NCBI GenBank assembly: GCA_963575745.1
Contig: CAUYUJ010003043.1
Span: 1 to 64,000, forward strand
DNA from: Prorocentrum cordatum
Lineage: Eukaryota > Sar > Dinophyceae > Prorocentrales > Prorocentraceae
Length of the DNA: 64,000 bases
Direction: 5' to 3'
In this document: piece after piece, positions 9,711-21,164 of the stretch
Position numbering within the stretch: the stretch's first letter is position 1
Layout of the letters: the number at the start of each line of letters is the position of its first letter
Notes under the pieces: generated by a model
What the model saw: the letters and a program-made list of their open reading frames with translations, nothing else
Database searches by the model: none
What the model was told of the DNA's origin: nothing
Translations under genes and position numbers: made by a program

Positions 9711-12700
9711 TTAGTCAGAGCCCGAACTCGCTCCATCAGGAGCAGGTTCGGGCCCGCGGGCCGCTTCCAGCAGCCTCAAAGAAATGGAAACTCGGCGGAG
9801 CTCCGCGCGGTCATCGTCGCGCTCGGCGGCGTCAAGAGCAATCTTCACGCCCGTCTTGGGGTAACACCCACGCTCCAGCCGACGGATGGACATTCTCTGA
9901 TTAGCAGCCGTGCTCGGGACTTTGGATCTTCCTTGGCATTGCTGCGTGAGGTTTCGCAGCGAGCCGAGAGAGCCATGAGCCCCGCACAGCTTGCAACAGT
10001 ACACATGTAGGTGACGAAAAACGTCGTGCCCAAGGTCCCGAAAGGCAGAAAACTCATCCGACGGCTCGGGCTCAGCCACGGGAGTTGGGGGACCTTGGAC
10101 CTCATCAGTGCACACACGCTGAACTTCGTCAGCAGCAGCCAGAGCAACCCTCACCGCTTCCAGCTGCACGGGCCTAAACGCAGCCCCAAACTCACGAAAC
10201 CACTGGTCGCACACGTGTCGCTGGATCGGTGACGGCATACAGTCACGAGTGTCTCTACTCGTGAGCAGGCTCTTAAGTGACTCCGACGTGCGAGCAACAC
10301 GGCCACAGCTCCTGCACTTATAGGTGCTGGTGGCCTCACAGCGAAACAACACATGGCTAGTGACCGTGACCTTCGGAGGGGCAGGGGCTCTCAAGAGGCG
10401 GAGGGAACGATCAGGGTCAACTTGCGTCCATGTGCCAGACTCGAGCAGCCGTTGGGCAGCCCATGCAATGAATCGCACCGTGGATTTATGATATTTAAAA
10501 TCCCCTGACACAGCCGCGCAAAAACCCTCAGAAAGCGTGTGAGAGCCGGCCCCTAGTTTGGCGAAAAAGTCAGCCCACAGATTCCCAGCCCAACTTTTGA
10601 CACACAGACCACGCTCCAACACGTCATCGAAACTCAGATGGGCTGGGACCCATGAGAACTGGGGGTGATTTGACTTAAGATCAAATATGGACTCCAGATC
10701 GAGGCATGCTTGGACATGCCTTGGGAGAGATGCTGGCTCCAAGAATTGCCTTCTCGCACAACAGCCTGGAGGTCCGATACAATACTCTGATGCTGCGGGT
10801 GAAAAGCCAGCCCCTGCCGCACAGCCCAGCGTTCTGCACGACCTATGGTCTGACGCTCACCTGGGAGCGCTCCATATACGGCCCTCAGGGGAAGCAAACA
10901 ATCAAATAACTGCACAACGCTCCAACCAGCTCTGGAGACCTCTGGGACCCCAGAGTGATAGCAACTACCATCAGTGAAAGACTGAGGGCCCCAGGACCCA
11001 GAGACGCCCCCAAACTCAAAAACAGGTGGGTTGGCTAGCGGAGCGGGGATGTTGGTAGGCAAGGGAGGAATGCCATAAGTTAAATAATTAGAGTGCACAT
11101 CGGGCTCCCCAGTTATAGAGGCTCGAGACTGGATCAACACGCGCCTATGCCTAGCCAGGGCCTCAGGAACCTCGTCACCCAAAGCGTCAACCCCGTCGTC
11201 GGTGATGAACTTAGAGCAGGCATACCACACGTGTCCGTACGTGCCTTGAGGAGCGGAGCAGGCAAGGCACTCAGGTAGCCCATCATATTGCAGAGCAGAC
11301 AGTGCAGCAGGTAGCGGAACCACATTCCCCCAGACGGCAGCAAGGGCCCCAAGAGCACGCGGGTCTTTTACGGCACGTATACCATGACGAAGTGCACGAA
11401 ACCAAGGCTCCCCTTCTGGAGGGTCAGTGTTATAGAGGTGCTGCTGCAACCGACGTATCTGCCACCGCTGCACCCCTTCGATAATCGCAATTCGCACATC
11501 ACTGGGACACACCACCAGCAGCGAAATATCTGTACCAAGATCGCTGCGAAAAGTGTGGGCATTGACCATCGTCCAGCCTATGCGAAGCAGGCTGAGCCAC
11601 ACCGCCGACAGCGGACCACGAGCCTGCTGCCAAGTAGGGTTGTCGGACATGATATCTCTCAAACAGGTCCACGCACGTTGAAGCCTCGATATCTGAACCC
11701 TTCCGTCCCAGACGAACGTGGCGAACTTGACACACACGCAAATAGTGGAGTCGTAGATCGGGTCGTATAGCGGATCGGCCTGCGTCAGCAGATACGACGT
11801 GATGCCACCGTGCTGCTTGGCACCTGCGATCGTAGCCGCAAGCTGCCTCAAATACTTCAGCGCCGTGTCTGAAATGCCCGACACGGAACCACCGTGCCCA
11901 GCCGCTGGGAAAGCTCCAGTCCTCCAAAGTCGGGTTGCACGCTTGCCAGTTGCATGTTTCAGTGCAATGAACTTGTCACGGCGACGTTTAAGAGCATGTA
12001 GCCTTTTCTTCTCCTGAGTGCGAACAACCCGACCAGCAGCTAATTCATGCCCGAGATTTCTCATCCATTTACGAACAGGTAGATGCAGCCGAATAGCCAT
12101 CTTCGAGAAAACCTTCCGAGCAACCTTGTTCCCTGCTATGAGCCCCGACTTTTTGACCTGGGAGTAAAGCCCGAGAACCTTCGCATCTTCGGTGAACACT
12201 TTCACGGCACGCTCCAGGAAACGCACATCACGAGGATCCGAGGTGACGAGCTGAATCGAGATGTCGTCGACGAGGGCTCTCGGTGTTATACAGGGCGAAA
12301 TGTCATTGAGTCTACGCACAGCACGCAGCGTGAGAAGGAAAAGCATGCCTGTCGCATGATTGCACCCAGCAAGGATGCCTTGATGCGAACAGAACTGCAG
12401 CGACAAGCTGCCGAAAGCTCGAAGACGCCGTGGCTGCCTGCACAGGTCCACCAGCATCCAAGCTAGCCGCATTGGAAAGTGTAACGCTTCAGCCTCTTTC
12501 AACAGCTGCTCCGAGTGAACCATTTCGAAGCATTTGATCATGTCTAAGAGGACAGATATTGAAATCTCACCGACTAGCGCTGCCATTTCGGCAGCAATGT
12601 TGTGGGCAAACGCACTGTCTGAGGAACTGTGCCCACGACGAGTACCCCAAACAGCGTAGCAGTCATTGCGCTCTTGCCAGTCGAAGGTGATGGGCTTACG

Positions 12701-14992
12701 AACTTTGCCCCAGACACGGCACAGCAGCGAAGCGAGAGCGATCAGACGAGCCCCACCATCTGGTTTGGCAAGACGGCACATCTCATTACAGACACGCTCT
12801 CTAGGCCAGGCTAAGTGCAGCTCGCACAGGTTAAAGAGTTCAGCAATCGCCGAAAAGGCCGGCCTAGGCAAATGGATTAAAGCTCTCGGATGAATACCCA
12901 TCATGCCTCCAGCAGTGCGAGTGGGGTAAGTGTGAACAGCATCCTCCACCTGAGCGGCCGTGATGGGCGGCAGCATGGGCCAGCTGGTGGACCCTCGGGG
13001 AGACTCAAGAGCGGAGCAGCCGTGGGTCAACCAAACCTCCTTCCAGGGTTCAAGTTCAGCATCGGCCTGCTGGTGGGGTGCCTCTCGCGCCTGGTTGCTT
13101 AAAACTTCTTGGATGGCCTTCACTTTTGAGAACCTGTGAGCCTTCGAAGCACCAGCAGAAAAGGCGCCCCTAGCCCATTGCCTCCAAGCCTGGGGCGCCG
13201 CATTCTCCGCACGAGTGACAGCTGCCTTCGCACGAGTGTAAATAGTAGTGAGCATGCTGGCCACATCAGGACGTGCGAGGACGGCGAAGCCGCCATTGAA
13301 GAAATCTCGCACATCCGAGTCGAGGCAACCCAAGACTTTTTTGCAGCGGGCGATGTTGGCCATAAAACGATCGAACTCATCAAATGCAGTGAGAAGCTTG
13401 CGATATCGCAGGGGCGCAAGCGAACACAGAGCATCGTTTTCTTGCATAAGCCTAATTTGCTCACTAAGATGTTCTCTGGCCTTGCCTAAGTGTTTGGCCC
13501 AACCAAGAGCGACAGCCCAGGCACGTGCCTGCGGATCCTTATAAGTCCTCCTTCTGGGGGGAGTCCAGACAAGCTTTTTGAAGTGGACCTCCAGAGGCCC
13601 GCTGCGGCCAACATAGGCCTCGGCGGCTAAGCCAACACGGTCCCACCTGGCAGCCAACTCTCTTTCCACCCCTTCGAGGACGAGGTCCCAAAAATCGGCG
13701 ACCTTGGCTACAGAATCAACTTGCGGGGCGGCGGTCGACAAAACCGCGTGCCACGGGTAGATAGGAGGTCTAGCACAGCCTATGGGAGGGGTAGACGGGA
13801 ACGCTTTCGGGACCTTGGCCACCCGAGCCCAAACCGGGGCCTCCCGAGCCCTCAAAGTAAGCAGGACGGGGAGGTGAGGGTAGGTGGTAGCAGCCTCCAA
13901 CACACACGTGCGGGGGTTAAGCTTTGGCGCAAGCCAACTGCTACAAATAAAATAATCGATGTGCGTGCCAGGTGAAACCTGCCTGCAGGTGGGCGCCTCA
14001 GAAACGAAAGCCAGTCCGCCAGCAGCCGCGATCCAGTCGGACTGGTCCAGGGCAGCGAGCGGCATGTTGAAATCGGCGCCGATGACCCACGGGATCTGCA
14101 TGCCGTTGAGCACTGAGAGGTACTCGATAATCTCCCACACCAACTCGGCGTTGCACGGTCCATATCCTTCGCCGTCCTTGAGATAAGCCGACAGGAAGAC
14201 GACACCGCCAGGCAGAAAAGACATGACGTGTGCAGCCACAAGCCTGCCAGGGACAAGGACGTGACTAGCGCAGCCAGGGGGCGCCTTGATAGGAATATGT
14301 GACCTGACCAAAACTGCAACGCCGCCTGTGGTGCCAGGCCCTCCATCCTGATTGGGCACGGCGGGGCCCCAGAGCCCTCTCCAGCCAGTATCTTCAACTT
14401 GCGACTGTCGCTCGCCAAGCTTGGTATCAGGAACATGGTGCTCTTGCGCAAGCACCACATGAGCAGTGCTGTCCACAAGGTAGTCGCACAGTGGACCCAG
14501 CGAGCTGGAGTTGAGCGTCACGATATACGAGTCGCTTTTGCCCTTCGCCTGGCCAGCAACCTTGACATCAGGTCGACGAACCCCTGGGCAGTCGGTACCC
14601 TCTGCCACGCGTTGCCCATCGGGCGAGCGGGGTGAGCAGTGCGTGCTGCCAGGGCCTAAAAGATTCATGCCATCGGAACAACCAGCAGTAGAGCCAGCCA
14701 CCCTCGTCGAGCAAGAGGCCGATATCGTCAAAGCAATAGGCGCACATGTGGCGCTCTCTGCCTGCCACCTGGTGACAGGTGAGTGTAACGACCGAGACGA
14801 TGACGTAGCACCCGCAGTCGCAGTGGCCGCCCTTGCAGAAGACGCAGAAGGGGCAACCTGGTCGCATGTGACTGGCAGATATGGCTGACTGTCAGATGCT
14901 TCATCAAATTCAAAAGGATCAACATCAGGATCGTCCATGAGAGAACGTCTGGGAGCTGAGGTCAGCTCATCTTGGGCAGTAGGCGTCGTCAT
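9711..14992 (-). pseudogene. LINE-1 ORF2: endonuclease - reverse transcriptase - RNase H polyprotein, frame-broken
   Basis: From the likely start at 14992 (MTTPTAQ...), a Cys/His-rich stretch at about 14600-14867 (CPFCVFCKGGHCDCG) lies in a different frame from its surroundings, so a pair of compensating shifts is likely. The AP-endonuclease (EEP) region shows VVLAQEH (about 14440), GADFNMP (about 14075) and HIDYF. The RT shows LLDMIKCFEMV (12521-12550) for motif A and ALVDDIS (about 12258-12278) for motif C, an LVDD rather than FADD or YxDD form. The RNase H region has SFTDGS (about 10970), an Glu-bearing RAERWAV and SDLQAV; after a frameshift near 10715-10745 it continues with WVPAHL and NLWADFF. 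A Cys-rich tail (CRSCGR, CCKLCGAHG) ends at the TAA at 9711-9713. Full length would be about 1,760 residues. Confidence 0.87.
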
Positions 14993-15047
14993 TGCACTAG
15001 GGTAATAGCATAGACAGAACAAAACCACAGCGAACCACCCAATCACT

Positions 15048-16185
15048 TTACGCAGCGGTCTTGCCACTGGTCTTGAACTTCTTCGTAAGCGATTGAACTT
15101 GTGCCAAGTGACGCTTGAGCTTATCACGAAGCTCTCGCACCTTGGGCTCATCAAGCTCGTCGTCTTCACCGCCCACGTCGACATCAATGCCACATTCTTT
15201 GAGATGTTCACGGCATGTGCGACCATCCAGACCATCAACGTGAGCATTAGCACGAGCCTGATCCTCAGCATCGTCGACGTCCATGGGTGCTCGAGCCTCA
15301 GGAGGAGCGGTGTGAGCCTCAGGCTGTGGAGCAGACGGTTCGGGTGCAGCAGTGGCCTCTGGGGCTTCCTTGAGCTTCTGAACCAGCGCGCGCATGGCGA
15401 TGAGGTCGGTGCTGAACCGCTCCGACCCGCCCAACGCACGGACAACGGCGTCGAACTGCTCGACCGTGGCCTCCATGCCTGGCAGGAAGGTGGACAGGGA
15501 AGGTGCCTTGTCATCAAACTGCACGGCAGGGACGACCACATGGCGCAACCGCTCCTCAAGTTCCACGATGTGCTTGTTAGCGTCCTGCTCGTCCTGCTCG
15601 ACCTGCGCAAGGGCCTGCTTGGCCTTCTCCAGGGTAGAGCGAGCAGCCTCCTTTTTGACAGCCAGATTGGACAGCTTCGTGCGAGCAGTCTTGAGCTGGC
15701 TGGTGAGCCCCTGCAAGTTGGCCTCCAGCGGTTTGTCGGCCTGCAACTCAGCCTGCAGGCGCTGCTTCTCGGCCTCGAACACCGCACGCTGCTCGGCCCT
15801 CAGACAGGAGCTTGAGCAGACTTCCAAGCTTGGTGAGGCGCTCACGTTTGACAGCAGCGTCAGTGCCTTTAGCCCAGGGAGGGATCGCAGGCTCCTTGGG
15901 CTCCACAACCGTACCATTTTGACTGACAACCATCTTCTGCATGCGCTGCTGCAATTTTTCCAACTGCTTCGTGAGAAGCTTTTCACGCTTCGTGGCCATG
16001 TCGTGAGACCGCTGGACGGGGACCTTGGGCGGAGGGACACCTTGGAAAGCTGAGCCTTTCGGGATGCCACACTTGCCACGCCACTTCTGATCGCCACGAT
16101 TGATCCAGCTCGTGCCAGTGGGCTCATGCTTGCACCATTTACAATACCATGGGCCTGCCTCCGCACTGCGCGACCTGGGAGCCAT
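15048..16185 (-). pseudogene. LINE-1 ORF1: Cys-rich, coiled-coil protein, one frameshift
   Basis: The first ATG in the N-terminal frame is at 16185 (MAPRSRSAEAG...). Residues 13-45 contain WYCKWCKHE...WRGKCG, a plausible zinc-binding Cys cluster. A Lys/Gln/Leu-rich helix follows (KREKLLTKQLEKLQQRMQKM). Near 15810-15820 the frame shifts, and the continuation has a long heptad-rich coiled coil (EAEKQRLQAELQ to about VELEERLRHV) and an acidic C-terminal part ending ...KTSGKTAA at 15048. The product would be about 380 residues. ORF1 proteins of LINEs bind element RNA; that role is inferred from position and coiled coil. The larger open frame running back to 17084 is an artefact of the (CTC)n tract. 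Confidence 0.75.
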
Positions 16186-16387
16186 GCCGACGGGCGGATG
16201 AGCAGACCGAGCGCGCACACGAGACACCACGCGAGGCCTGACAGGCGGGCCGTGGCGGGGCTGGGCCGTGCGGGGCGGACCGCACAGCGCTCTGCCTGGG
16301 GCGAACCAGGCGAAAACGTTGAAGACTGCCGCGGTAACAGCGGTATCCAGTTTGGCACAAGGGCGCGGAGCCCTTCAGTGCAGAAGT

Positions 16388-16409
16388 CTTGAGCCAAAAT
16401 GGCTACGGA
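16388..16409 (-). other. dinoflagellate spliced-leader sequence (perfect match), 5' end of LINE-1
   Basis: Read on the minus strand, this is T + CC + GTAGCCATTTTGGCTCAAG, identical to the conserved 22-nt dinoflagellate SL (first base degenerate in the family). The base 5' of it is already within (CTC)n, and downstream it runs ACTTCTGCACTG into the LINE-1 leader. An SL RNA gene would need an intron beginning GT after the exon; here the next bases are AC, so this is a relict SL copied from mRNA. Confidence 0.93.
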
Positions 16410-16905
16410 GGAGGAGGAGGAGGAGGAGGAGGAGGAGGAGGAGGAGGAGGAGTGGGAGGAGGAGGCGGAGGCGGAGGCCGAGGAGGAGGCGGAGGAGGAG
16501 GAGGAGGGCGGAGGCGGAGGAGGAGGAGGAGGAGGAGGCGGAGGAGGAGGAGGAGGAGGAGGAGGAGGAGGAGGAGGAGGAGGAGGAGGAGGAGGGAGGA
16601 GGAAGGAGGAGGAGGAGGAGGAGGAGGAGGAGGGGCGGCGGCGGCGGCGGAGGAGGAAGAGGAGGAGGAGGAGGAGGAGAGGAGGAGGAGGAGGAGGAGG
16701 AGGAGGAGGAGGAGGAGGAGGAGGAGGGAGCGAGGAGGAGGAGGAGGAGGAGGAGGAGGAGGAGGAAGAGGAGGGGAGGAGGAGGAGGAGGAGGAGGAGG
16801 AGGAGGAGGGGATGGAGGAGCAGGAGGAGGAGGAGGAGGAGGAGGAGGAGGAGGAGGTGGAGGAGAAGGAGGAGGAGGAGGAGAAGGAGGAGGAGGGGGA
16901 GGAGA
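16410..16905. repeat. (GAG)n tract on the 5' side of LINE-1
   Basis: About 500 bp of GGA/GAG triplets on the plus strand, with sporadic GCGGAGGCGG, GAAGGAG and GATGGAG variants. It starts at the base next to the SL. Confidence 0.95.
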
Positions 16906-17400
16906 GGGCCTTGCCTCCCAGGGCATCCAGAGAACTCGGCGCCACTGCCTCGGCGAACGCAGGCTGGCGGACGCAAGGTCGGGGGGGCGGCTTTGCGGGC
17001 GGAAGCCAGCGGACGGCTGGGGCGACTGATTTGTTCGTCGCTCCTCTTCTTCTCTTCCTCACCCCAGATCCCACATCCAGACATCCCAACATCGATATCT
17101 CCTGGGATAAGTTCATGATCCTCCCAGGACCCCCCGAACTTTCTGACCCTAATGGGATTATTCCCTCGGACACGGGGTTATTAGGAGCCTACCGCCGATC
17201 CGAGTGCGCTGTATCGCCGACCCCAGGTCGATGTTCCCCCCTCTCCTCGTTCCCCCTCACCAGACTTCTGGTTGTTCGTGGCCCTCGCACAATATCCTAG
17301 TCCTCGGGAGTAGCGTTGAAACGAGGAAGGCTGGGTCGACTTTTTGGGGGATCAGGGTTTCTGGAGTCGGCCCTTTTGTGAAGACCGATGGCTCGAACCT
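16906..17400. other. unique sequence, no gene seen
   Basis: Mixed-composition spacer; one short hairpin-like TCCTGGGA...TCCCAGGA pair near 17099-17134. No recognisable protein. Confidence 0.5.
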
Positions 17401-17401
17401 G

Positions 17402-17445
17402 TGTGGGGGGGGGGGGGGCGGGGGGGGGGGGGCAGTGGGGAGGGT
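17402..17445 (+). repeat. poly-G run (possible G-quadruplex)
   Basis: Two runs of twelve or more G separated by a single C, followed by GGGG and GGG blocks. Length may be unreliable in assembly. Confidence 0.8.
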
Positions 17446-17634
17446 GGAGGGGGAGAAGGCAGCGGGGAGGAGAGAGCAGACACAGGCGCGGCCTGCTACG
17501 GGCACACTCTGTCGCCCAGCGGCGACAAGGCGTCGTGAACGCACGTCGAACTTGGTCTGCTGGCGGTGGTGGTGTCGCAGGCTGTCAAAACAGAAAGCGA
17601 GAAGAGACCCAGACATGCGACGTCCTGATTTGTT

Positions 17635-17790
17635 CAATACGGGGTCCCCGGAAGTCCCGACCCTTTCCCCCGGGACCGGTTTGTCGTCCTGAGTCGTTTT
17701 GTGACGGTCCCGAGGCCCGGCGCGGGACCCCGATGCCCAAAACGGCCCAACATTTCTTGGTCTGGTGTTGTTACGACGTGATCATGTCTG
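17635..17790 (+). repeat. dispersed repeat family D, copy
   Basis: Contains GGGACCGGTTTGTCGTCC, TGAGTCGTTTTGTGACGGTC and CCGAGGCCCGG, the family core seen also at 18425, 53115 and 57855 in this orientation. The core is an imperfect inverted repeat (GGACCG...CGGTCC). Confidence 0.85.
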
Positions 17791-18424
17791 GGGAGCGGGA
17801 TCGTGCTCTCCCCTCCCGCATCCTCGTCCTCCGCCCTCGGGTGGCAGGGGCCGCGCTTCGAGCATCTGCCCCCTGCGAGGGGCAGCGGAGGCCCTTGGAG
17901 GCAAGGCGCGCCCCTTCTGCTCTCTGGCAGACGCTTCGAGGGAAGGTGTGAGCGTTACTCGGGGGCGGCACAGATGGGGGGGATGACTAGGGGGGGCTGG
18001 ATATCTTGGCCAGGACGGTGATGTCTCCCCAGATTTCATGGCGCATATTCTTATTTCAATGCGTCCCTGGCCCCCCCCCTTGGCCGCGCACATGCCGCCG
18101 GCCACGATTTGCCCCCCCCCCCCCCCTCCCCTCTTGGACACCCCCCTCATGGCCGCCCCCGAGTTACAGTCGGACCAAGGTATAAGATCGAGGTCGGTTC
18201 GGGGAGGGTACCCTACCGTTCTCCGTGCTCGCGGGATGTTCGCGTGCATCCCGGGGAGGGTACCCTTGGATGTTCTGCGCGTGTGGGCCGGCGGGCGGTC
18301 CCCTGCTCTCGAGGGACGTTCTTCTGGCTCAGCGCCCGACCGTCAGCGCTACCCAGGGGCAGCGTGAGGGAGGCTTGGCATCGCTCGGACGTGTGCATTT
18401 TCCCTTCGGCGAGGACCCTCGACC

Positions 18425-18615
18425 CAGACCCCCGACGTCGTGATTTTTTCGCAACGTCGACCCCCAGAGGTCTGGACCCCTTCCCCGGGACCGGTTTGTC
18501 GTCCCGAGTCGTTTTTTGACGGTCCCGAGGCCCGGCGAGGGCCCCCAGGGGCCGAAAATGGCGAAAAACCTCCGTCGTGATTTTTTCACGACGCGAGGAG
18601 GTCTGGGGAGGAGCC
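18425..18615 (+). repeat. dispersed repeat family D, copy
   Basis: Full family order: ACGTCG, CCCCAGAGGTCTGGACCCC, TTCCCCGGGACCGGTTTGTC, GTTTTTTGACGGTCCCGAGG, CCCCAGGGGCCGAAAA, then a small hairpin GTCGTGATTTTTTCACGAC. No coding signal. Confidence 0.85.
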
Positions 18616-18741
18616 TCCTCGATCATTCGGCGAAAAAGCCACGCGCGAAATCGAACAAGAACACAGGGAATGGACGTCCGAGCGACGGCCAGGGACGCAT
18701 CGGCCTCCAGTCGCCACCTCCTCGCCGACGGGGGCCCGATC

Positions 18742-18904
18742 TCAGGAGGGAAAAAAACACACAGACACAATTAATCCTCGATTCCCAGGAAAATCTGGGA
18801 AAATATGGGAATTGGGGGGGAAGACAAAAACCCAGAAAATATGAGAAAATATGGAGACTATTTTTATTTGTGTGTATTTATTTGTGTGTCCTAATTTCCC
18901 TATA
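18742..18904 (+). mobile_element. MITE-like element family A, copy A2 (163 bp)
   Basis: Starts TCAGGAGGGAAAAAAACACA and ends CCCTATA; the interior matches A1 (CACAGACACAATTAATC, GGGAATTGGGGGGG, ATTTATTTGTGTGTCC). CGATC flanks it on both sides (18737-18741 and 18905-18909). Confidence 0.88.
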
Positions 18905-19033
18905 CGATCGCCCGCCACGCCCAGGAGCGGGCGGCCTCGCCATCGGGGGTCCGTCGCCGCTCTGCCCGCGGCGCGCGGGCGACTCCTGCTCGGTGCCCCC
19001 CCCCCTCCCCTGGAGCCAGCCTCCCCCCCTTGA

Positions 19034-19240
19034 ACGAAGGATTGCAAAAAAAACCAACGATTGCAAAAAAACAACCCAGGGATTGCAAAAAAACCCAGGA
19101 TTGCAAAACAAAACAGGGTTTTTGTTGCAATCCTTCGGAAAAACCCAGGATTGCAAAACAACGATTGCAAAAAAAAAACCCAGGGTTTTTTTTGCAATCC
19201 TTCGTTGCAATCCAGGGTTTTTTTGCAATCCGACGTTCCC
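19034..19240. repeat. foldback cluster of GGATTGCAAAAAAACC and its complement
   Basis: GGATTGCAAAA(A)n units alternate with GGTTTTTTTGCAATCC units, at least six of the first type and four of the second. The ends (CTTGAACGAAGGATTGC and GCAATCCGACGTTCCCC) are approximate inverted repeats. Confidence 0.85.
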
Positions 19241-19244
19241 CTTC

Positions 19245-21160
19245 AGTTCGTCGTTGACTGCAACGTGTGCGGTGACGCCGGGGTGCGGTTTGCGAGTTGC
19301 TTTGTGGCGGCCTTTCCGGGGCCTCTGTGAGGGACAGCGCCATAGCCGTTGTCGTTTCGAGCGGCGCTGTCATCCTCGATGCGTGCTCCACTGTACTCGA
19401 AGGAGCGACAGTGTCATGTGATTCGGTCGCATTGAGTGACAGTGTCATCCGTTTCCCGGTGGGCGGGAGGGGCAGATATGACGGGAGGCAAGCCGCACCC
19501 TTCGCAAACCGCACCCATTGTAGTCGCCGATCAGTTGCCCCATAGTGTTCACAGCAGTGCGATGTTCGGTGCTGGCTTGCTGGTGTTTCTGCAGGCTTCA
19601 GTTCTGAGGCCAGCTCGGCACGGCATGCCAACCGCGGTCTTGGAAGAAAGACGGTTGGCCATGGCCGTTGAATCCTCGCCTCGGCGACGTGGGAATGGGC
19701 GGAAAAAAACCGGGGCCTTTCGGCTGGTGCTCGAGATTTCTTGTGCGATAACAGTGTTTCGATGCGCGGCAGTCGTTGATTGACATGTCTCTTTTTGGGG
19801 GAGGCTCGACGTGCGACGTCTTGGTGAACACCAAGGGTGCTACAACCCTGGTCAAAGTTAACCTCACACATGTCTTACGTGGCTGAGCTGTCTGTGGGGA
19901 GATATTGGACAGAGTAGCGATGACTGCGAGGTACTTGTATGCGCCGCCCCTCCAATGTCGGCCATCATCGAACTTCCGAGTCGTTCCCGGTCAGACCACT
20001 TTTGCCCTGGCCCCGATATTGGAGGGGCGTCTATCGACATTGAAGGGCGCGACGACATCGCAGGGGCGTGGTCGCCATTTTTGATGTTAATTTTGACGAG
20101 GGTATTCGGATCCAGTGTTGGTCTCTCAGGCATGGTGTTTGTCGCCGTTGTTGTATCTGTGGCCAGTGTGCTCCCATGTGTTTAAGCTCATGCAGATATT
20201 GCTATGTCTCTTATGTTTGGCTCTCAAGTTTGTGGCAGCAGAGGTTTAGTGGATGACCTGGGGTCGATGCACAACATCCTGCGGCCAGAGACTGCGAGGG
20301 GCTCAACATCCTGACGCTACAGGACAGGGTGCGTGGAGTCACTCCTCCACCTCATATTCCTCCTCCACCCAGTTAGGGCGCGCGCACTGCGGTTCCCGAG
20401 CCGGCCAGTGAGTGCTGCGCTCACGGGTCTGCACGCACGCACATGTGCAACCTGTGTTTGCGCGATCATGCGCCTGCATCATGGCACGCTCTTATGTCAT
20501 TGTCAAGTTGCGCTGCCACGCGAATTCGCCACTGCGCTCGGGCGCGCGCCTAGTGCCTAGGGAGGGGGAGGATGGCGCGGGGGGAGGGATCGGCTGGGCA
20601 GTCTGTTTGGCAGGCGATAGATGCAGGGCCTGGCCCGGCATGAACGCACGCTGCCCATCTGTGGGTTCGAAATTCACGAAACCCGCCAGCAAAAACAAGC
20701 ACCCGACACGTGATTACCAACCGCTGCACGCGTGGCGGCGGAGCTTCTTCCCCGCACGGCCCGCGGCCCCTGCACCCGCACGGTTTTCTCTATGTCCCGT
20801 CGTCGTCGACGCAGCGCCGATGCATCGGTGATGCATTGATGCGGTGGTACATCGCTGATACGGCGGTTACCTGGTCTAGCGCCGATCCAACAAATATGCG
20901 CGGATTTGTTGCAGCTCATGTCGTTGCCGTTGTTACTTCCTATGGTTCTGGGCAGTGCCAAGGTCGAGAGCCTCTTCCTGTTGTGGCGCACCACCAAGGC
21001 GCAGATATACCGCAACTGGGGCCAGCGTATTCTCGCAGCCTTCAGCCGAGTGAAGACCCCTTACGGTGCCTCTGTCTAATTGCGCAAGTTAGCAGGAGGT
21101 AGTGGGCAGCAAGAGTAAAAGCGAACTGTACATTCCTATAGTAAGCGAAGGCACAGAGAG
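19245..21160. other. about 1.9 kb without a recognisable gene
   Basis: Unique, moderately GC-rich sequence. It includes a 32-bp duplication-like pair around GCGCCGCCCCTCCAATGTCG / CCCGATATTGGAGGGGCGTC (19947 and 20013; inverted), but I see no protein motif in the open frames on either strand. Confidence 0.5.
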
Positions 21161-21164
21161 GGCA

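Larger units (their letters stand above)
9474..16409 (-). mobile_element. LINE-1: SL-headed non-LTR retrotransposon (about 6.9 kb)
   Basis: On the minus strand the order is: spliced leader (16409-16388), short 5' leader, ORF1 with a Cys-rich motif and coiled coil (about 16185-15048), ORF2 with endonuclease, reverse transcriptase and RNase H regions (14992-9711), and a 3' UTR with a stem-loop (9485-9516). Family knowledge: ORF1 plus an endonuclease-RT ORF2 is the layout of autonomous LINEs. At least three frame breaks suggest the copy is no longer fully functional, unless they are sequencing errors. The SL at the exact 5' end implies the inserted copy was made from a trans-spliced transcript. 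(GAG)n lies on both sides in the same orientation. Confidence 0.9.

Noticed and set aside
8185-9714. 509-residue plus-strand open frame
   Set aside because: It joins the 85-92-bp repeat, GATGCATCG repeats, (GAG)n and the antisense of the LINE-1 3' end.
16410-17084. N-terminal extension of the ORF1 frame and several 180-300-residue frames of poly-Leu/Ser/Pro/Glu/Arg
   Set aside because: They are translations of (GAG/CTC)n in all frames; the real ORF1 begins downstream of the SL.
18900-19871. 323-residue minus-strand open frame
   Set aside because: It runs through the end of element A2 and the GGATTGC foldback; the remainder has no family resemblance.
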